Positions 28,398-37,306 of a stretch of 64,000 nt of DNA are shown here, one piece after another. Both the position numbers and the translations under genes were made by a program. Source of the DNA: Bacteroidaceae bacterium (GTDB lineage Bacteria; Bacteroidota; Bacteroidia; Bacteroidales; Bacteroidaceae); NCBI GenBank assembly GCA_024401225.1, contig JAKSLM010000008.1, positions 24,623-88,622 of the forward strand. Direction: 5' to 3'. Numbering within the stretch: position 1 is the first letter of the stretch; the number at the start of each line of letters is the position of its first letter. The notes under the pieces were generated by a model, which saw only the letters and a list, made by a program, of their open reading frames with translations, was not told the origin of the DNA and did not search any database.

Positions 28398-30307
28398 CTC
28401 AATATATGTTTTACGATGCTTTCCGCATCGAGTCCAATGATCTTATACAATTCTGAAGGCTTGCCATGCTCAACAAACTTATCAGGAATGCCAAGACGGA
28501 CAACCTCAGGCTGGTAATGATTGTCAGCAAAGAACTCCAGCACGGCCGAACCGAGTCCGCCGCTTATCACACCATCTTCAACCGTGATGACGCGTCGGAA
28601 CTTTCGTCCCACCTCATGCAGGATGGCAGTATCTATAGGCTTGAGGAAGCGCATATCGTAGTGAGCCACCGAAGGCATGGCAAGATGCTCGTTGGAAGCC
28701 GTCATCTGAGCCATCATCATCGCCTTCTGAACCTCCATGCCGATAGGGCCGAGGCTGAGAATGGCAATATCGTCTCCATCAGTAAGTTTCACACCCTTTC
28801 CTACTGGAATCTCCTCAAAGTCGCATCGCCAATCGACTACGCTGCCGCATCCACGAGGATAGCGAATGACAAACGGTCCGTGGCCCGGCAACTGTGCCGT
28901 ATACATGAGGCGGCGAAGCTCGGGCTCGTTGAGAGGTGAGGCTATGGTGAGGTTAGGTATAGGACGAAGGAATGCAAGGTCGAAGGCACCATGATGAGTT
29001 GGTCCATCCTCGCCTACGATACCAGCACGATCGAGGCACAGCACCATGTCAAGCTTCATCGTTGCCACATCGTGAATGATATTGTCGTAAGCACGCTGCA
29101 TGAACGATGAATAGATGTTGCAGAATGGCATCAAGCCATCCTTTGCCATTCCTCCTGAGAAGGTGACAGCATGTCCCTCAGCTATGCCGACATCAAACAC
29201 GCGGTCGGGCATAGCCTTCATCATGATATTCATCGAGCAACCGGTAGGCATGGCAGGAGTGACACCCACTATCTTCTCATTCTTCTGAGCCAACTCAAGC
29301 AAGGTCATGCCAAACACATCCTGGAACTTAGGAGGCTGAGGTGCATCGGCTACCGACTTGATGCGTTCGCCCGTCTCGTAGTCGAACTTGCCCGGAGCAT
29401 GCCATATCGTAGCATTCTCCTCGGCAGGTGCATAGCCCTTACCCTTCTTCGTGTGCAGATGGAGCAACTTCGGTCCCTTCATGTCCTTGATGATTCTCAG
29501 TATGCGCACCAATTCGATGACATCATTGCCATCAGTAGGACCGAAATAGCGTATATCCATACCCTCGAAAATGTTCTGCTGACGGGTAAGGACCGACTTC
29601 ACACTATTGTTGAAACGTATGATGCCCTTTCGGCGCTTCTCGGTAAGGAAGCCCCAGTTGCGCAGCTTCTGAGATATGGAGTAGCGAATGCTGTTGTAGG
29701 TGCTGTTGGTGGTAAGCTGAAGCAGATACTTGCGCATGCCGCCCACACTATGATCGATGGACATATTGTTATCATTAAGGATGATAAGCATGTCGTTGTC
29801 CGTACCTGCGGTGTTATTGATGCCTTCAAAAGCCAATCCGCCGCTCATGCTTCCGTCGCCTATCACAGCCACCACCTTGCGGTCCTCTCCGTGCAAACGT
29901 GCAGCAACAGCCATGCCCAAGGCGGCACTTATGGAATTGCTGGCATGTCCGCAGCAGAAGGTGTCGTATTCGCTCTCGAAAGGATGAGGGAATGGTTTTA
30001 TTCCATTCAGACACCTGTTGGTGCAGAAGCGGTCGCGGCGACCAGTAAGAATCTTGTGACCATAAGCCTGATGGCCTACATCCCATACAATACGGTCGTA
30101 TGGTGTGTCAAACACATAATGGAGAGCAACTGTCAATTCCACCACACCAAGGCTTGAAGCCAGATGGCCTGGATTGATCGACAATTCTTCGATAATATCA
30201 TTGCGCAATTCCTCACATACCTGTGGCAACTGATCGACGTCCAACTGGCGCAGATCAGCAGGATAATCTATCCTTGGCAATAATTTATATTCGTTCTTAT
30301 CTCCCAT
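28394..30307 (-). CDS. dxs: 1-deoxy-D-xylulose-5-phosphate synthase
   Basis: The 637-residue cytosolic enzyme catalyses the first step of the non-mevalonate isoprenoid pathway (pyruvate + glyceraldehyde 3-phosphate to DXP). Visible signatures are the substrate-side histidine region [32 protein letters not shown], the thiamine diphosphate motif [16 protein letters not shown], and the transketolase pyrimidine-binding domain with [17 protein letters not shown] and [18 protein letters not shown]. Length is normal. It is the first gene of dxs-trkA-trkH, an arrangement I recall in Bacteroidales. The start at 30307 lies 21 bp after the -7 box. Confidence 0.97.
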   Translation of the reverse strand: MGDKNEYKLLPRIDYPADLRQLDVDQLPQVCEELRNDIIEELSINPGHLASSLGVVELTVALHYVFDTPYDRIVWDVGHQAYGHKILTGRRDRFCTNRCLNGIKPFPHPFESEYDTFCCGHASNSISAALGMAVAARLHGEDRKVVAVIGDGSMSGGLAFEGINNTAGTDNDMLIILNDNNMSIDHSVGGMRKYLLQLTTNSTYNSIRYSISQKLRNWGFLTEKRRKGIIRFNNSVKSVLTRQQNIFEGMDIRYFGPTDGNDVIELVRILRIIKDMKGPKLLHLHTKKGKGYAPAEENATIWHAPGKFDYETGERIKSVADAPQPPKFQDVFGMTLLELAQKNEKIVGVTPAMPTGCSMNIMMKAMPDRVFDVGIAEGHAVTFSGGMAKDGLMPFCNIYSSFMQRAYDNIIHDVATMKLDMVLCLDRAGIVGEDGPTHHGAFDLAFLRPIPNLTIASPLNEPELRRLMYTAQLPGHGPFVIRYPRGCGSVVDWRCDFEEIPVGKGVKLTDGDDIAILSLGPIGMEVQKAMMMAQMTASNEHLAMPSVAHYDMRFLKPIDTAILHEVGRKFRRVITVEDGVISGGLGSAVLEFFADNHYQPEVVRLGIPDKFVEHGKPSELYKIIGLDAESIVKHILR

Positions 30308-30327
30308 TCTTTACTTAAAATAGCGAG

Positions 30328-30335
30328 CAAAGTTA
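30328..30335 (-). promoter_or_regulatory. -7 promoter box of dxs-trkA-trkH
   Basis: TAACTTTG on the minus strand matches TAnnTTTG and lies 20 bp before the dxs ATG, giving a leader of only about 15 bases. Confidence 0.6.
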
Positions 30336-30432
30336 ATAAAAAGTGCTTAATAGTGAAAAGGAAAAATGGAAAAACTGTATCAGATGCAACGTTTTTATGG
30401 TTAAAGACTCTACATATCACAAATTTTTTAAC

Positions 30433-30440
30433 TAATTTTG
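30433..30440 (+). promoter_or_regulatory. -7 promoter box of the glycan operon, near-leaderless
   Basis: TAATTTTG matches TAnnTTTG and ends only 4 bases before the ATG at 30445. With a start site 5-7 bases after the box, the mRNA would begin at or next to the start codon. Confidence 0.5.
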
Positions 30441-30444
30441 CACC

Positions 30445-31521
30445 ATGAAAGAAAGAAATCATGCCTTCGACCTCCTGTGCGGACTATGCATCTTACGCAT
30501 GTTGATGCTCCACAGCATTAGCCTGTGCGGCTTCAGGGGAGAGTTCTGGTTCGGGAAGATCATGGCGTGGACATTCTTCTTCATGTCGTTCTTTTTTTTC
30601 AAGGCGGGCTACTTCAACAAGACCGTAGCAGGCAACTCATGGACATATCTAAAAGACAAGTCGAAACGACTGCTCGTACCATACCTTGCTTGGGGACTGA
30701 TAGGCAGCATCATCTACTTCGGGTTCGTGTGGGGAGTGGGCGAGCACTTCGAAAAGACCGCCAGCCGACTGACCTGGGCACACGTGTATCGCCAGAGCCA
30801 CTTCTACGGCGATCCTCCATGCTGGTTTCTGGTATCATTCTTCATGACGTATGTCGTGGTCCACTTTGTGGAGAAAGGCCTTAACAAGCTAAGGACAATG
30901 CTCGAAGGGGCAGGATGGCAACAGTCGGCACGCACCATTCAGACGATGCGTATCGTGAGCATTGCCGCATGCCCGTTTGTCAGTTTTCTGCTTTGGAAAA
31001 ACAAGAATCCGATGTGGCTAAGCCTCAACAACGTCTTCATGGGAATATACTTTTTCTACCTGGGACGTTTGTGGCGATGGTTGCAAACCCGAGTTAGCAA
31101 ACAGGTCATTATTACACTTTCCGTGGCTCTGATTCTCTGCTTTATCACAGGAAACAAGCTGTGGCATGGTGAGTACGACATGAGTTTGAATAAATTTGTA
31201 CAAAATCCGTGGGGAGCAGGCATCAACACTACCTTTGCCCTGTGCGGCATATCCGGACTGCTGCTCTCGCTTCCTATAGGGCGAATACCCGTAGTGAACT
31301 ACATAGGACAACATTCGATGGTGTACTTCGTAGCCCACTATCCGCTCATCTATTTCTACAAGTTCACCCACCAAGCGTTCGGCCGGGCAATATGGGGACA
31401 TTGGGATGAATGGATCACGCTGGCAGTATTTATCATGGCAATATGCACATGGCTCGTGCCGCATGTGGAGAGTGTGCCTTGGCTGTCGGGCAGGTATAAA
31501 AAAGTCATAAATCAGTTATAA
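30445..31521 (+). CDS. Acyltransferase family 3 membrane protein
   Basis: The 358-residue integral membrane protein has about ten hydrophobic segments. N-terminal FDLLCGLCILRMLMLH contains the conserved Arg and His of acyltransferase-3 (fucose 4-O-acetylase-like) enzymes, which move acetyl or succinyl groups onto sugars. FFKAGYFNKTVAGNSW and KRLLVPYLAWGLIG also fit the family. It is the first gene of the glycan operon, with its start codon immediately after the promoter box. It is a close paralogue of the next gene. The acceptor sugar is unknown. Confidence 0.85.
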   Translation: MKERNHAFDLLCGLCILRMLMLHSISLCGFRGEFWFGKIMAWTFFFMSFFFFKAGYFNKTVAGNSWTYLKDKSKRLLVPYLAWGLIGSIIYFGFVWGVGEHFEKTASRLTWAHVYRQSHFYGDPPCWFLVSFFMTYVVVHFVEKGLNKLRTMLEGAGWQQSARTIQTMRIVSIAACPFVSFLLWKNKNPMWLSLNNVFMGIYFFYLGRLWRWLQTRVSKQVIITLSVALILCFITGNKLWHGEYDMSLNKFVQNPWGAGINTTFALCGISGLLLSLPIGRIPVVNYIGQHSMVYFVAHYPLIYFYKFTHQAFGRAIWGHWDEWITLAVFIMAICTWLVPHVESVPWLSGRYKKVINQL

Positions 31522-31594
31522 GTTGAAAAGGGGGAAATAAAAACTTTTCTTCATAATCAACAACTGAAACAACCAATAAAGAAAGGGTTACACA

Positions 31595-32623
31595 TTGAAA
31601 GAGAGAAACCATACATTCGACTTCCTCTGTGGAATATGCATCATACGAATGATCACGCTCCACACCATCACCTTCTGCGGCCACAAGCAGGATGAGGGAT
31701 GGGGTGTGGTAATGGCATGGTCGTTCTTCTTCATGTGTTTCTTCTTCTTCAAGGCAGGATATTTCAACAAGACCGTGAGCGGCAACTCACGCGAATACAT
31801 CAAGGACAAGGCAAAGCGACTGCTCATCCCGTACGTGGCATGGGGAACGATAGGATTCCTCATCTACGCATTCTACCTGCCATTTGAGATCGACCGCTAC
31901 CACCATCCTATAGAACCAATGGAGTGGAGCCACCTGTGGAGCACATCCTCGTTCTGGGGCAACGAACCGGTGTGGTTCCTGTTCACATTCTTCTCGGCAT
32001 ATGTACTTGTCCACTTCATGAAGAAGATACACATTGTCAAACCGATAAGCGTGTTCCAAACGGTATTGCTGCTCACCTTCCCATTCATCAGCTACTGGCT
32101 GTACACGAAGGGCAATCCATTGCCATTGAGCCTGAGCAACGTGTTCATGGGAGCATTCTTCTTCTACATGGGCCGAGGATGGCGTTGGTGTCTGGACCGC
32201 TTGTCACGCACCCAGGCGATGTACATCTGCTCGGCATTCATCATAGCCTTTATAGTCAGCAACATAGTGTGGCATGGAGAGTACGCAATGGCGACAAACC
32301 GATTTGATGGAAACGCGCTTGCAGCATTCTTCAACACCCTGATCATCCTGCTCGGACTGTCAGGACTGCTCATCAAGCTCCCTCTGCCACGCGTGCCGGT
32401 GATCAACTACATCGGCCAGCACTCGATGGTGTACTTCGTGGCCCACTATCCTATACTTCAGTTCTACCGATTCACCCACATCGTCTATGGCCGCAGTATC
32501 TACGGTCGCTGGGACGATTTCATCATACTCATGGTCTTTGTGTTCTGCCTCTGCACGTGGCTCGTGCCTTATGTGGAGAGCGTACCATGGCTGTCAGGAC
32601 GATTTAAAACCAAGCAACAATGA
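31595..32623 (+). CDS. Acyltransferase family 3 membrane protein (paralogue)
   Basis: The 342-residue membrane protein is paralogous to the preceding gene along most of its length (FDFLCGICIIRMITLH, FFKAGYFNKTVSGNS, KRLLIPYVAWGTIG, NYIGQHSMVYFVAHYP). The start is a TTG at 31595; it aligns with the ATG of the paralogue (both begin MKERNH), so TTG is the probable initiator. Tandem duplication followed by divergence would allow two different acylation positions on one glycan (inference). The stop overlaps the GT14 start by 4 bp. Confidence 0.83.
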   Translation: MKERNHTFDFLCGICIIRMITLHTITFCGHKQDEGWGVVMAWSFFFMCFFFFKAGYFNKTVSGNSREYIKDKAKRLLIPYVAWGTIGFLIYAFYLPFEIDRYHHPIEPMEWSHLWSTSSFWGNEPVWFLFTFFSAYVLVHFMKKIHIVKPISVFQTVLLLTFPFISYWLYTKGNPLPLSLSNVFMGAFFFYMGRGWRWCLDRLSRTQAMYICSAFIIAFIVSNIVWHGEYAMATNRFDGNALAAFFNTLIILLGLSGLLIKLPLPRVPVINYIGQHSMVYFVAHYPILQFYRFTHIVYGRSIYGRWDDFIILMVFVFCLCTWLVPYVESVPWLSGRFKTKQQ

Positions 32624-33522
32624 ACATAGCATATCTGATATCAGCACATACCGACGCTCCGCAACTGAAACGACTTGTTGAAGCATTGCACATGGATGCC
32701 CACTTCTTCATTCATATTGATGCCAAGTCGGACATCACTCCCTTCACATCAATCATCAAGGGCGACAACATCCATTTCATCAGCAAGCGATACGATGTGC
32801 GCTGGGGAACGATCATCGAGGTGTGGTATCAGATGCAGCTCATCAAGGCAGCAATCGACTATCCCCTGAGCTTCGACCGCATCTTCTTCCTGAGTGGAAT
32901 GGACTATCCGCTGTGGTCGAACGAACGAATCACGCAGTATCTGGAAGGCATAGGCGACAAGGAGATACTGATGGGAGTAGACATGACTCACCCTCAGACC
33001 TCAGGGCAGCAGCACGACCTCTACACCACCGCACGTCCATTCTTCAACATCTCCTTCCTTAGCAACAAGGCCAACGAGCGCCTGGGCATCCTCTCGCGCA
33101 GGATTCTGCGAGCTGTAGGCTACAGGAAGAGCCTTACGCTGCCCAACGGATGGACGCTCTACAAGGGATCGGCATGGTGGTGCATCAGCGAACCACTGGC
33201 ACAGCACATTCTGAGCGTGTTCCAGGACAACAAGCAAGTCACCCAATACTTCCGTAGCTCATTCGGATCGGCCGAGACCTTCATCCAGACCGCAGCGATG
33301 AACGATCCTGCATGGGCCGAGAGATGCATCATCGCAGAAGGACCATACACCACATTGGCCGACCTCACCCCACTCCACTTCATCGACTACGTGCCTGTGA
33401 TCAAGGTGATGGACGAGAGCGATTATAGCCGCCTGATGGAAAGCGGACGTATGTTTACCCGTAAACTCCTGAGCGGAAAGAGTGACAAACTCGTAGAAAT
33501 GATAGAGAATGGCAGACATTGA
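32620..33522 (+). CDS. GT14-type (core-2/I-branching) glycosyltransferase
   Basis: The 300-residue cytosolic enzyme begins MNIAYLISAHTDAPQLKRL, with FFIHIDAKSDITPF, FFLSGMDYPLWSNE, GWTLYKGSAWWCISE and FGSAETFIQTA. These are the landmarks of the Branch (PF02485) family, inverting GlcNAc or xylosyltransferases in eukaryotes; bacterial members add sugars to exported polysaccharides. It overlaps the neighbouring genes on both sides, 4 bp upstream and up to 14 bp downstream. Donor and acceptor are not known. Confidence 0.87.
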   Translation: MNIAYLISAHTDAPQLKRLVEALHMDAHFFIHIDAKSDITPFTSIIKGDNIHFISKRYDVRWGTIIEVWYQMQLIKAAIDYPLSFDRIFFLSGMDYPLWSNERITQYLEGIGDKEILMGVDMTHPQTSGQQHDLYTTARPFFNISFLSNKANERLGILSRRILRAVGYRKSLTLPNGWTLYKGSAWWCISEPLAQHILSVFQDNKQVTQYFRSSFGSAETFIQTAAMNDPAWAERCIIAEGPYTTLADLTPLHFIDYVPVIKVMDESDYSRLMESGRMFTRKLLSGKSDKLVEMIENGRH

Positions 33523-34612
33523 TAGCATATACAAGCCCTCCCCTCATGGAGGAGATGGAGGTGGTCATTCCCGTATGGAGTGGCTTGATGCCATGCGAGG
33601 ATTTACAATGATCCTTGTCGTTGCATACCATGTGGCTCAGATGGCTTTCGAACAGAATGAGAAGACATCCTGTTCGCTGCCTTTCCTTGTGCTGTTTCGT
33701 ATGCCGCTGTTCTTCTTCGTGTCCGGATTCCTCGCCTACAAGAGCAAATGGATATGGACTGCCGAATCGTTTATCCGTCTGACTTGGAAGAAGATCAAGG
33801 TGCAGGTGCTGCCTGCGTTCGTGTTCCTGTGCATACTGCTTGTGCTGAGGAGCAAACAGCCATTCGGCGATGCGCTGTTGAAGAACCTCCAACTGCCTAC
33901 AAAGGGCGGATACTGGTTTACCTGGGTACTCCTGCAGATGTTTATCATCTACTACATAGTGGCAGCATTGGCACAACGGCTGCGGAACTCCCACATCCCG
34001 ATATGGATACTGTGGGTGGTGTGCCTGGCAGCCTATCAGAGCCTGTACATGCCGAGTGCGCTGGGCAAATGGTACAAGAACGACTTCATGATGTATTCCA
34101 GCATGTACGAGACATTCAAGTTCATGCATTTCTTCGTGCTTGGCAACCTCGTGCATCGCTATTGGCATCAGGTACAGAGATTGTTCGACACGCGCTGGTT
34201 CTTCCCTATCGTGACCATCCTGGCATTCCTGTGCTGTGCCGACATATTCCGCTTGCATACGTTCAAGATGGAATGGGTGAACCTGCCTAAGACCCTGGCC
34301 ATGTACACCCTGATGCTGATAGTCATAATGGTGTTCCGCCACTATGCTGAGCATTTCACCTCACAGACTCGCACGGGCCGTTGCCTTCAGTACATCGGAG
34401 TGCGCACTCTCGACATCTACCTGCTGCACTTCCTCTTCCTGCCTAAGCTGCCGATGGTGGGCAAGTGGCTCAACGAGTACCATCCAAACTTCTGCATTGA
34501 TATCGTCTGCGCATTCAGCGTAGCAGCCGTGGTTATCGCATTCTGTCTGCTGACAAGCAACATACTAAGGACCAGTCCACTATTCAAGGAATACCTGTTT
34601 GGCAGAAAATAA
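33509..34612 (+). CDS. Acyltransferase family 3 membrane protein with repeat-encoded N-terminus
   Basis: The reading frame from 33509 encodes 367 residues. Residues 1-22 (with YKPSPHGGDGGG) come from a GC-rich palindromic repeat. The domain itself starts at Met23 (33575) with MEWLDAMRGFTMILVVAYHV, the typical acyltransferase-3 beginning. Either start is possible. The one at 33575 gives a normal N-terminus; the repeat upstream then offers purine-rich GGAGG that could act as a ribosome site. About ten membrane segments follow (FRMPLFFFVSGFLAYKS, IGVRTLDIYLLHFLF). It differs clearly from the first two acyltransferases of the operon. Confidence 0.83.
   Translation: MADIDSIYKPSPHGGDGGGHSRMEWLDAMRGFTMILVVAYHVAQMAFEQNEKTSCSLPFLVLFRMPLFFFVSGFLAYKSKWIWTAESFIRLTWKKIKVQVLPAFVFLCILLVLRSKQPFGDALLKNLQLPTKGGYWFTWVLLQMFIIYYIVAALAQRLRNSHIPIWILWVVCLAAYQSLYMPSALGKWYKNDFMMYSSMYETFKFMHFFVLGNLVHRYWHQVQRLFDTRWFFPIVTILAFLCCADIFRLHTFKMEWVNLPKTLAMYTLMLIVIMVFRHYAEHFTSQTRTGRCLQYIGVRTLDIYLLHFLFLPKLPMVGKWLNEYHPNFCIDIVCAFSVAAVVIAFCLLTSNILRTSPLFKEYLFGRK
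33534..33564. repeat. GC-rich palindromic repeat at the N-terminus of an acyltransferase frame
   Basis: CCCTCCCCTCATGGAGGAGATGG belongs to the same family as the repeats at 39763-39800, 39870-39905, 43904-44054 and 62592-62650. In this frame it reads KPSPHGGDGGG, nearly identical to KPSPHGGAGGG at the start of the IspD-like protein. Confidence 0.75.
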
Positions 34613-34616
34613 GCTT

Positions 34617-35453
34617 ATGAACAACGAACTGATAAAGACCATACAATCGAAAGTAGACCAGCAACGGCTGAAGGACACCTTCTGCCCCGAGGGTTCGCTC
34701 CTGCGCCGCCAGCAAGAGCGCATGCTTGAGATGCTGCTCAGCTTTGATGCCATCTGCAAGAAGCACAACATACCCTACTGGCTGAGTTCAGGCACCATGC
34801 TGGGCTGCATACGTCATGGAGGATTCATACCGTGGGACGATGATCTCGATGTGGAGATGATGCGCGACGACTACCTGCGCTTCGAGCAGGTCATCATGGA
34901 CGAACTGCCTGACAGTATGGCTCTTCAGACCCACGATACCGACCCGAACTATTTCTTCTTCTACCCAAAACTGCGCGACAAGCGCAGCCTGCTGGAAGAG
35001 ACCAACAACTACGACAAGGTATTCAAGTACCGCGGCATCTACATCGACATCTTCCTGTTGGAGAAGAACCCATTGTGGACCCACAAGCTGTCGTGCAATA
35101 CGATAGGTCATGTGTACAAGATCATGAAGGATCCGCACCTAAATGTTGAGGCCAAGAACAATAAAGTGGCACGTTGGTACGATACTAATAATAAGGTAGT
35201 GTATCCTGTGCTGCGATTCATATCGCGCTTCTCATCAGGCCGACTGGTTCGGCACACGTTCGGCGTGCCTTACCCAAAGCCACGACATGTAACCGACCTG
35301 TTTCCGCTGGATAAGGCCCTGTTTGAGGGACATGAATTCCCCGTACCGCACGACTGGCACAACTACCTTCACCGCATGTTTGGCAACTATGAAGCGCTGC
35401 CGAACCTTGAAGAGCTTCATCCCCATGTAGGGAAGATAGAGTTTTATGATTAA
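34617..35453 (+). CDS. LicD-family phosphotransferase
   Basis: The 278-residue protein starts at the ATG at 34617; a TTG 18 bp upstream would overlap the previous gene. It carries the LicD signature YWLSSGTMLGCIRHGGFIPWDDDLDVEM, with the Asp cluster at about residues 77-81. LicD proteins transfer phosphocholine or a related alcohol phosphate from a CDP donor onto cell-surface glycans. The C-terminal portion (PKPRHVTDLFPL, HDWHNYLHRMFGNY) is also typical. The CDP donor would be supplied by the cytidylyltransferase domain encoded next, only 28 bp downstream. Confidence 0.9.
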   Translation: MNNELIKTIQSKVDQQRLKDTFCPEGSLLRRQQERMLEMLLSFDAICKKHNIPYWLSSGTMLGCIRHGGFIPWDDDLDVEMMRDDYLRFEQVIMDELPDSMALQTHDTDPNYFFFYPKLRDKRSLLEETNNYDKVFKYRGIYIDIFLLEKNPLWTHKLSCNTIGHVYKIMKDPHLNVEAKNNKVARWYDTNNKVVYPVLRFISRFSSGRLVRHTFGVPYPKPRHVTDLFPLDKALFEGHEFPVPHDWHNYLHRMFGNYEALPNLEELHPHVGKIEFYD

Positions 35454-35481
35454 CGAAAAAAGAAAGGAAACTGATTAAGAT

Positions 35482-37293
35482 ATGCAAGCCATAATACTTG
35501 CTGCCGGAATGGGCAGACGACTTGGAGAGTACACGAAGGACAATACGAAATGTATGGTGCCTGTCAATGGTGTGCGACTCATAGACAGAGTGATCGGTCA
35601 ATTGTCAAAGCTCCACCTCACCCGACTCGTACTCGTAGTCGGATACGAGGGCCAGAAGCTCATCGACTACATTGGCCATCGCTACGATGATGTGCTGAAG
35701 ATTGAGTTCATCAACAATCCTATATACGACAAGACCAACAACATCTACTCGTTGGCACTTGCCAAGAAGGAACTGTGCGAGGACGACACCATCCTCCTCG
35801 AGAGCGATCTCATCTTCGAGGACAGGATGCTGGAACTCCTTGTCAACCATCCGGATCGCGACCTTGCCCTCGTAGCCAAATACGAGACCTGGATGGACGG
35901 CACCATGGTAAGCATCGATGCCAACCGCAACATCGTCAACTTCATACCGAAGGAGGCGTTCCGCTACGAGGATGTCGACCTGTACTACAAGACGGTCAAT
36001 ATATACAAGTTCTCGAAGGAGTTCTCCACCGACTTCTATGTGCCGTTCCTCGATGCCTACAGCAAGGTGATGGGCAACAACGAGTACTACGAGCAGGTGC
36101 TTCGAGTACTCCTGCACCTTCACAAGTCCACCCTCAAGGCACTTCCTATCACCGACGAGAAGTGGTATGAGATCGATGATGTGCAGGACCTCGACATTGC
36201 ATCCGCAATCTTCAGCGACGGCACAGTCAAGTACCACGAGTACCACAAGCGCTATGGCGGCTACTGGCGATTCCCTCAGATGCTCGACTACTGCTATCTG
36301 GTCAATCCGTTCTTCCCAAGCAAGAGGATGAAGGACGAGCTGAGGGCAAACTTCGATGTGCTGCTCGAGAACTACCCTTCAGGCATGCTGGTCAACTCAT
36401 TGCTTGCCGGCAAGTACTTCGGCATCAAGCAGGACTACGTAGTGGTAGGCAACGGAGCTGCCGAGCTGATCAAGATCGTGATGGAGGAGCACACAGGCGA
36501 CAAGGTAGGTATCATATACCCAACATTCGACGAATATCCTAACCGCCTCCGCAAGGAGCAGATCGTCCCATTCATCTCGCAGAAGGAGAACTTCGACTAC
36601 ACAGCCGACGACCTCATGGAGCACTACAAGGACACAGGCATCTCACTCATGCTCCTCATCAATCCCGACAACCCTTCGGGCCACTTCATGCCTAAGGCCG
36701 ATGTGCTGCGCCTGGCTGCATGGTGTGAGGACAATGGCATAAAGCTTGTGGTCGATGAGAGCTTCGTTGACTTCACCGACGACTTTGAGCACAACAGCCT
36801 GCTCCACAACGACCTGCTTGAGCAGCACCCTACCATGATGGTGATGAAGAGCATATCCAAGTCGTACGGCGTCCCAGGACTTCGCCTTGGCGTGTTTGTC
36901 ACAGCCAACACCGACCTCATTGCACGCATGAAGAAGGAGGTCAGCATCTGGAACATCAATTCGTTTGCAGAGTTCTACCTCCAGATCTATGGCAAATACG
37001 AGAACGAGTACAAGAAGGCATGCTGCCAGTTCATCGAGGAGCGCAACACGTTCTATGCCGAACTGCAGACCATACCTTTCCTCCGTGTCATCCCTTCCCA
37101 GGCCAACTACTTCCTGTGCGAAGTGATCGACAAGTACACATCGACCGAACTTACTCAGCGACTCATTGAGAACAATGTGCTGATCAGCAACTGCGGACTG
37201 AAGAACAATATGGCTGGCAAACAGCTCATTCGCCTTGCCGTACGCAGTCGCCAGGACAACGCACGACTCATATCCATACTACGTACATTATAA
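35482..37293 (+). CDS. Fusion: cytidylyltransferase + PLP aminotransferase/decarboxylase
   Basis: The 603-residue fusion has two enzymatic halves. Residues about 1-235 are a sugar/alcohol-phosphate nucleotidyltransferase: AIILAAGMGRRLGEYT with TKCMVPVNG, LLESDLIFED and a DEKWYEIDDVQDL segment, as in LicC-type CTP:phosphocholine enzymes. Residues about 265-603 are a class I/II PLP enzyme of the HisC/CobD type: NPDNPSG near 394, VVDESFVDF near 423 and the PLP lysine in SISKSYG at about 460. Known relatives include fusions that activate 2-aminoethylphosphonate, and CobD-like serine-phosphate decarboxylases that make phosphoethanolamine. The fusion may therefore make an amino-alcohol phosphate and turn it into its CDP derivative for LicD. 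No PEP mutase gene is in the window. The exact substrate is inference. Confidence 0.88.
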   Translation: MQAIILAAGMGRRLGEYTKDNTKCMVPVNGVRLIDRVIGQLSKLHLTRLVLVVGYEGQKLIDYIGHRYDDVLKIEFINNPIYDKTNNIYSLALAKKELCEDDTILLESDLIFEDRMLELLVNHPDRDLALVAKYETWMDGTMVSIDANRNIVNFIPKEAFRYEDVDLYYKTVNIYKFSKEFSTDFYVPFLDAYSKVMGNNEYYEQVLRVLLHLHKSTLKALPITDEKWYEIDDVQDLDIASAIFSDGTVKYHEYHKRYGGYWRFPQMLDYCYLVNPFFPSKRMKDELRANFDVLLENYPSGMLVNSLLAGKYFGIKQDYVVVGNGAAELIKIVMEEHTGDKVGIIYPTFDEYPNRLRKEQIVPFISQKENFDYTADDLMEHYKDTGISLMLLINPDNPSGHFMPKADVLRLAAWCEDNGIKLVVDESFVDFTDDFEHNSLLHNDLLEQHPTMMVMKSISKSYGVPGLRLGVFVTANTDLIARMKKEVSIWNINSFAEFYLQIYGKYENEYKKACCQFIEERNTFYAELQTIPFLRVIPSQANYFLCEVIDKYTSTELTQRLIENNVLISNCGLKNNMAGKQLIRLAVRSRQDNARLISILRTL

Positions 37294-37306
37294 GACTTAG
37301 CAGACG

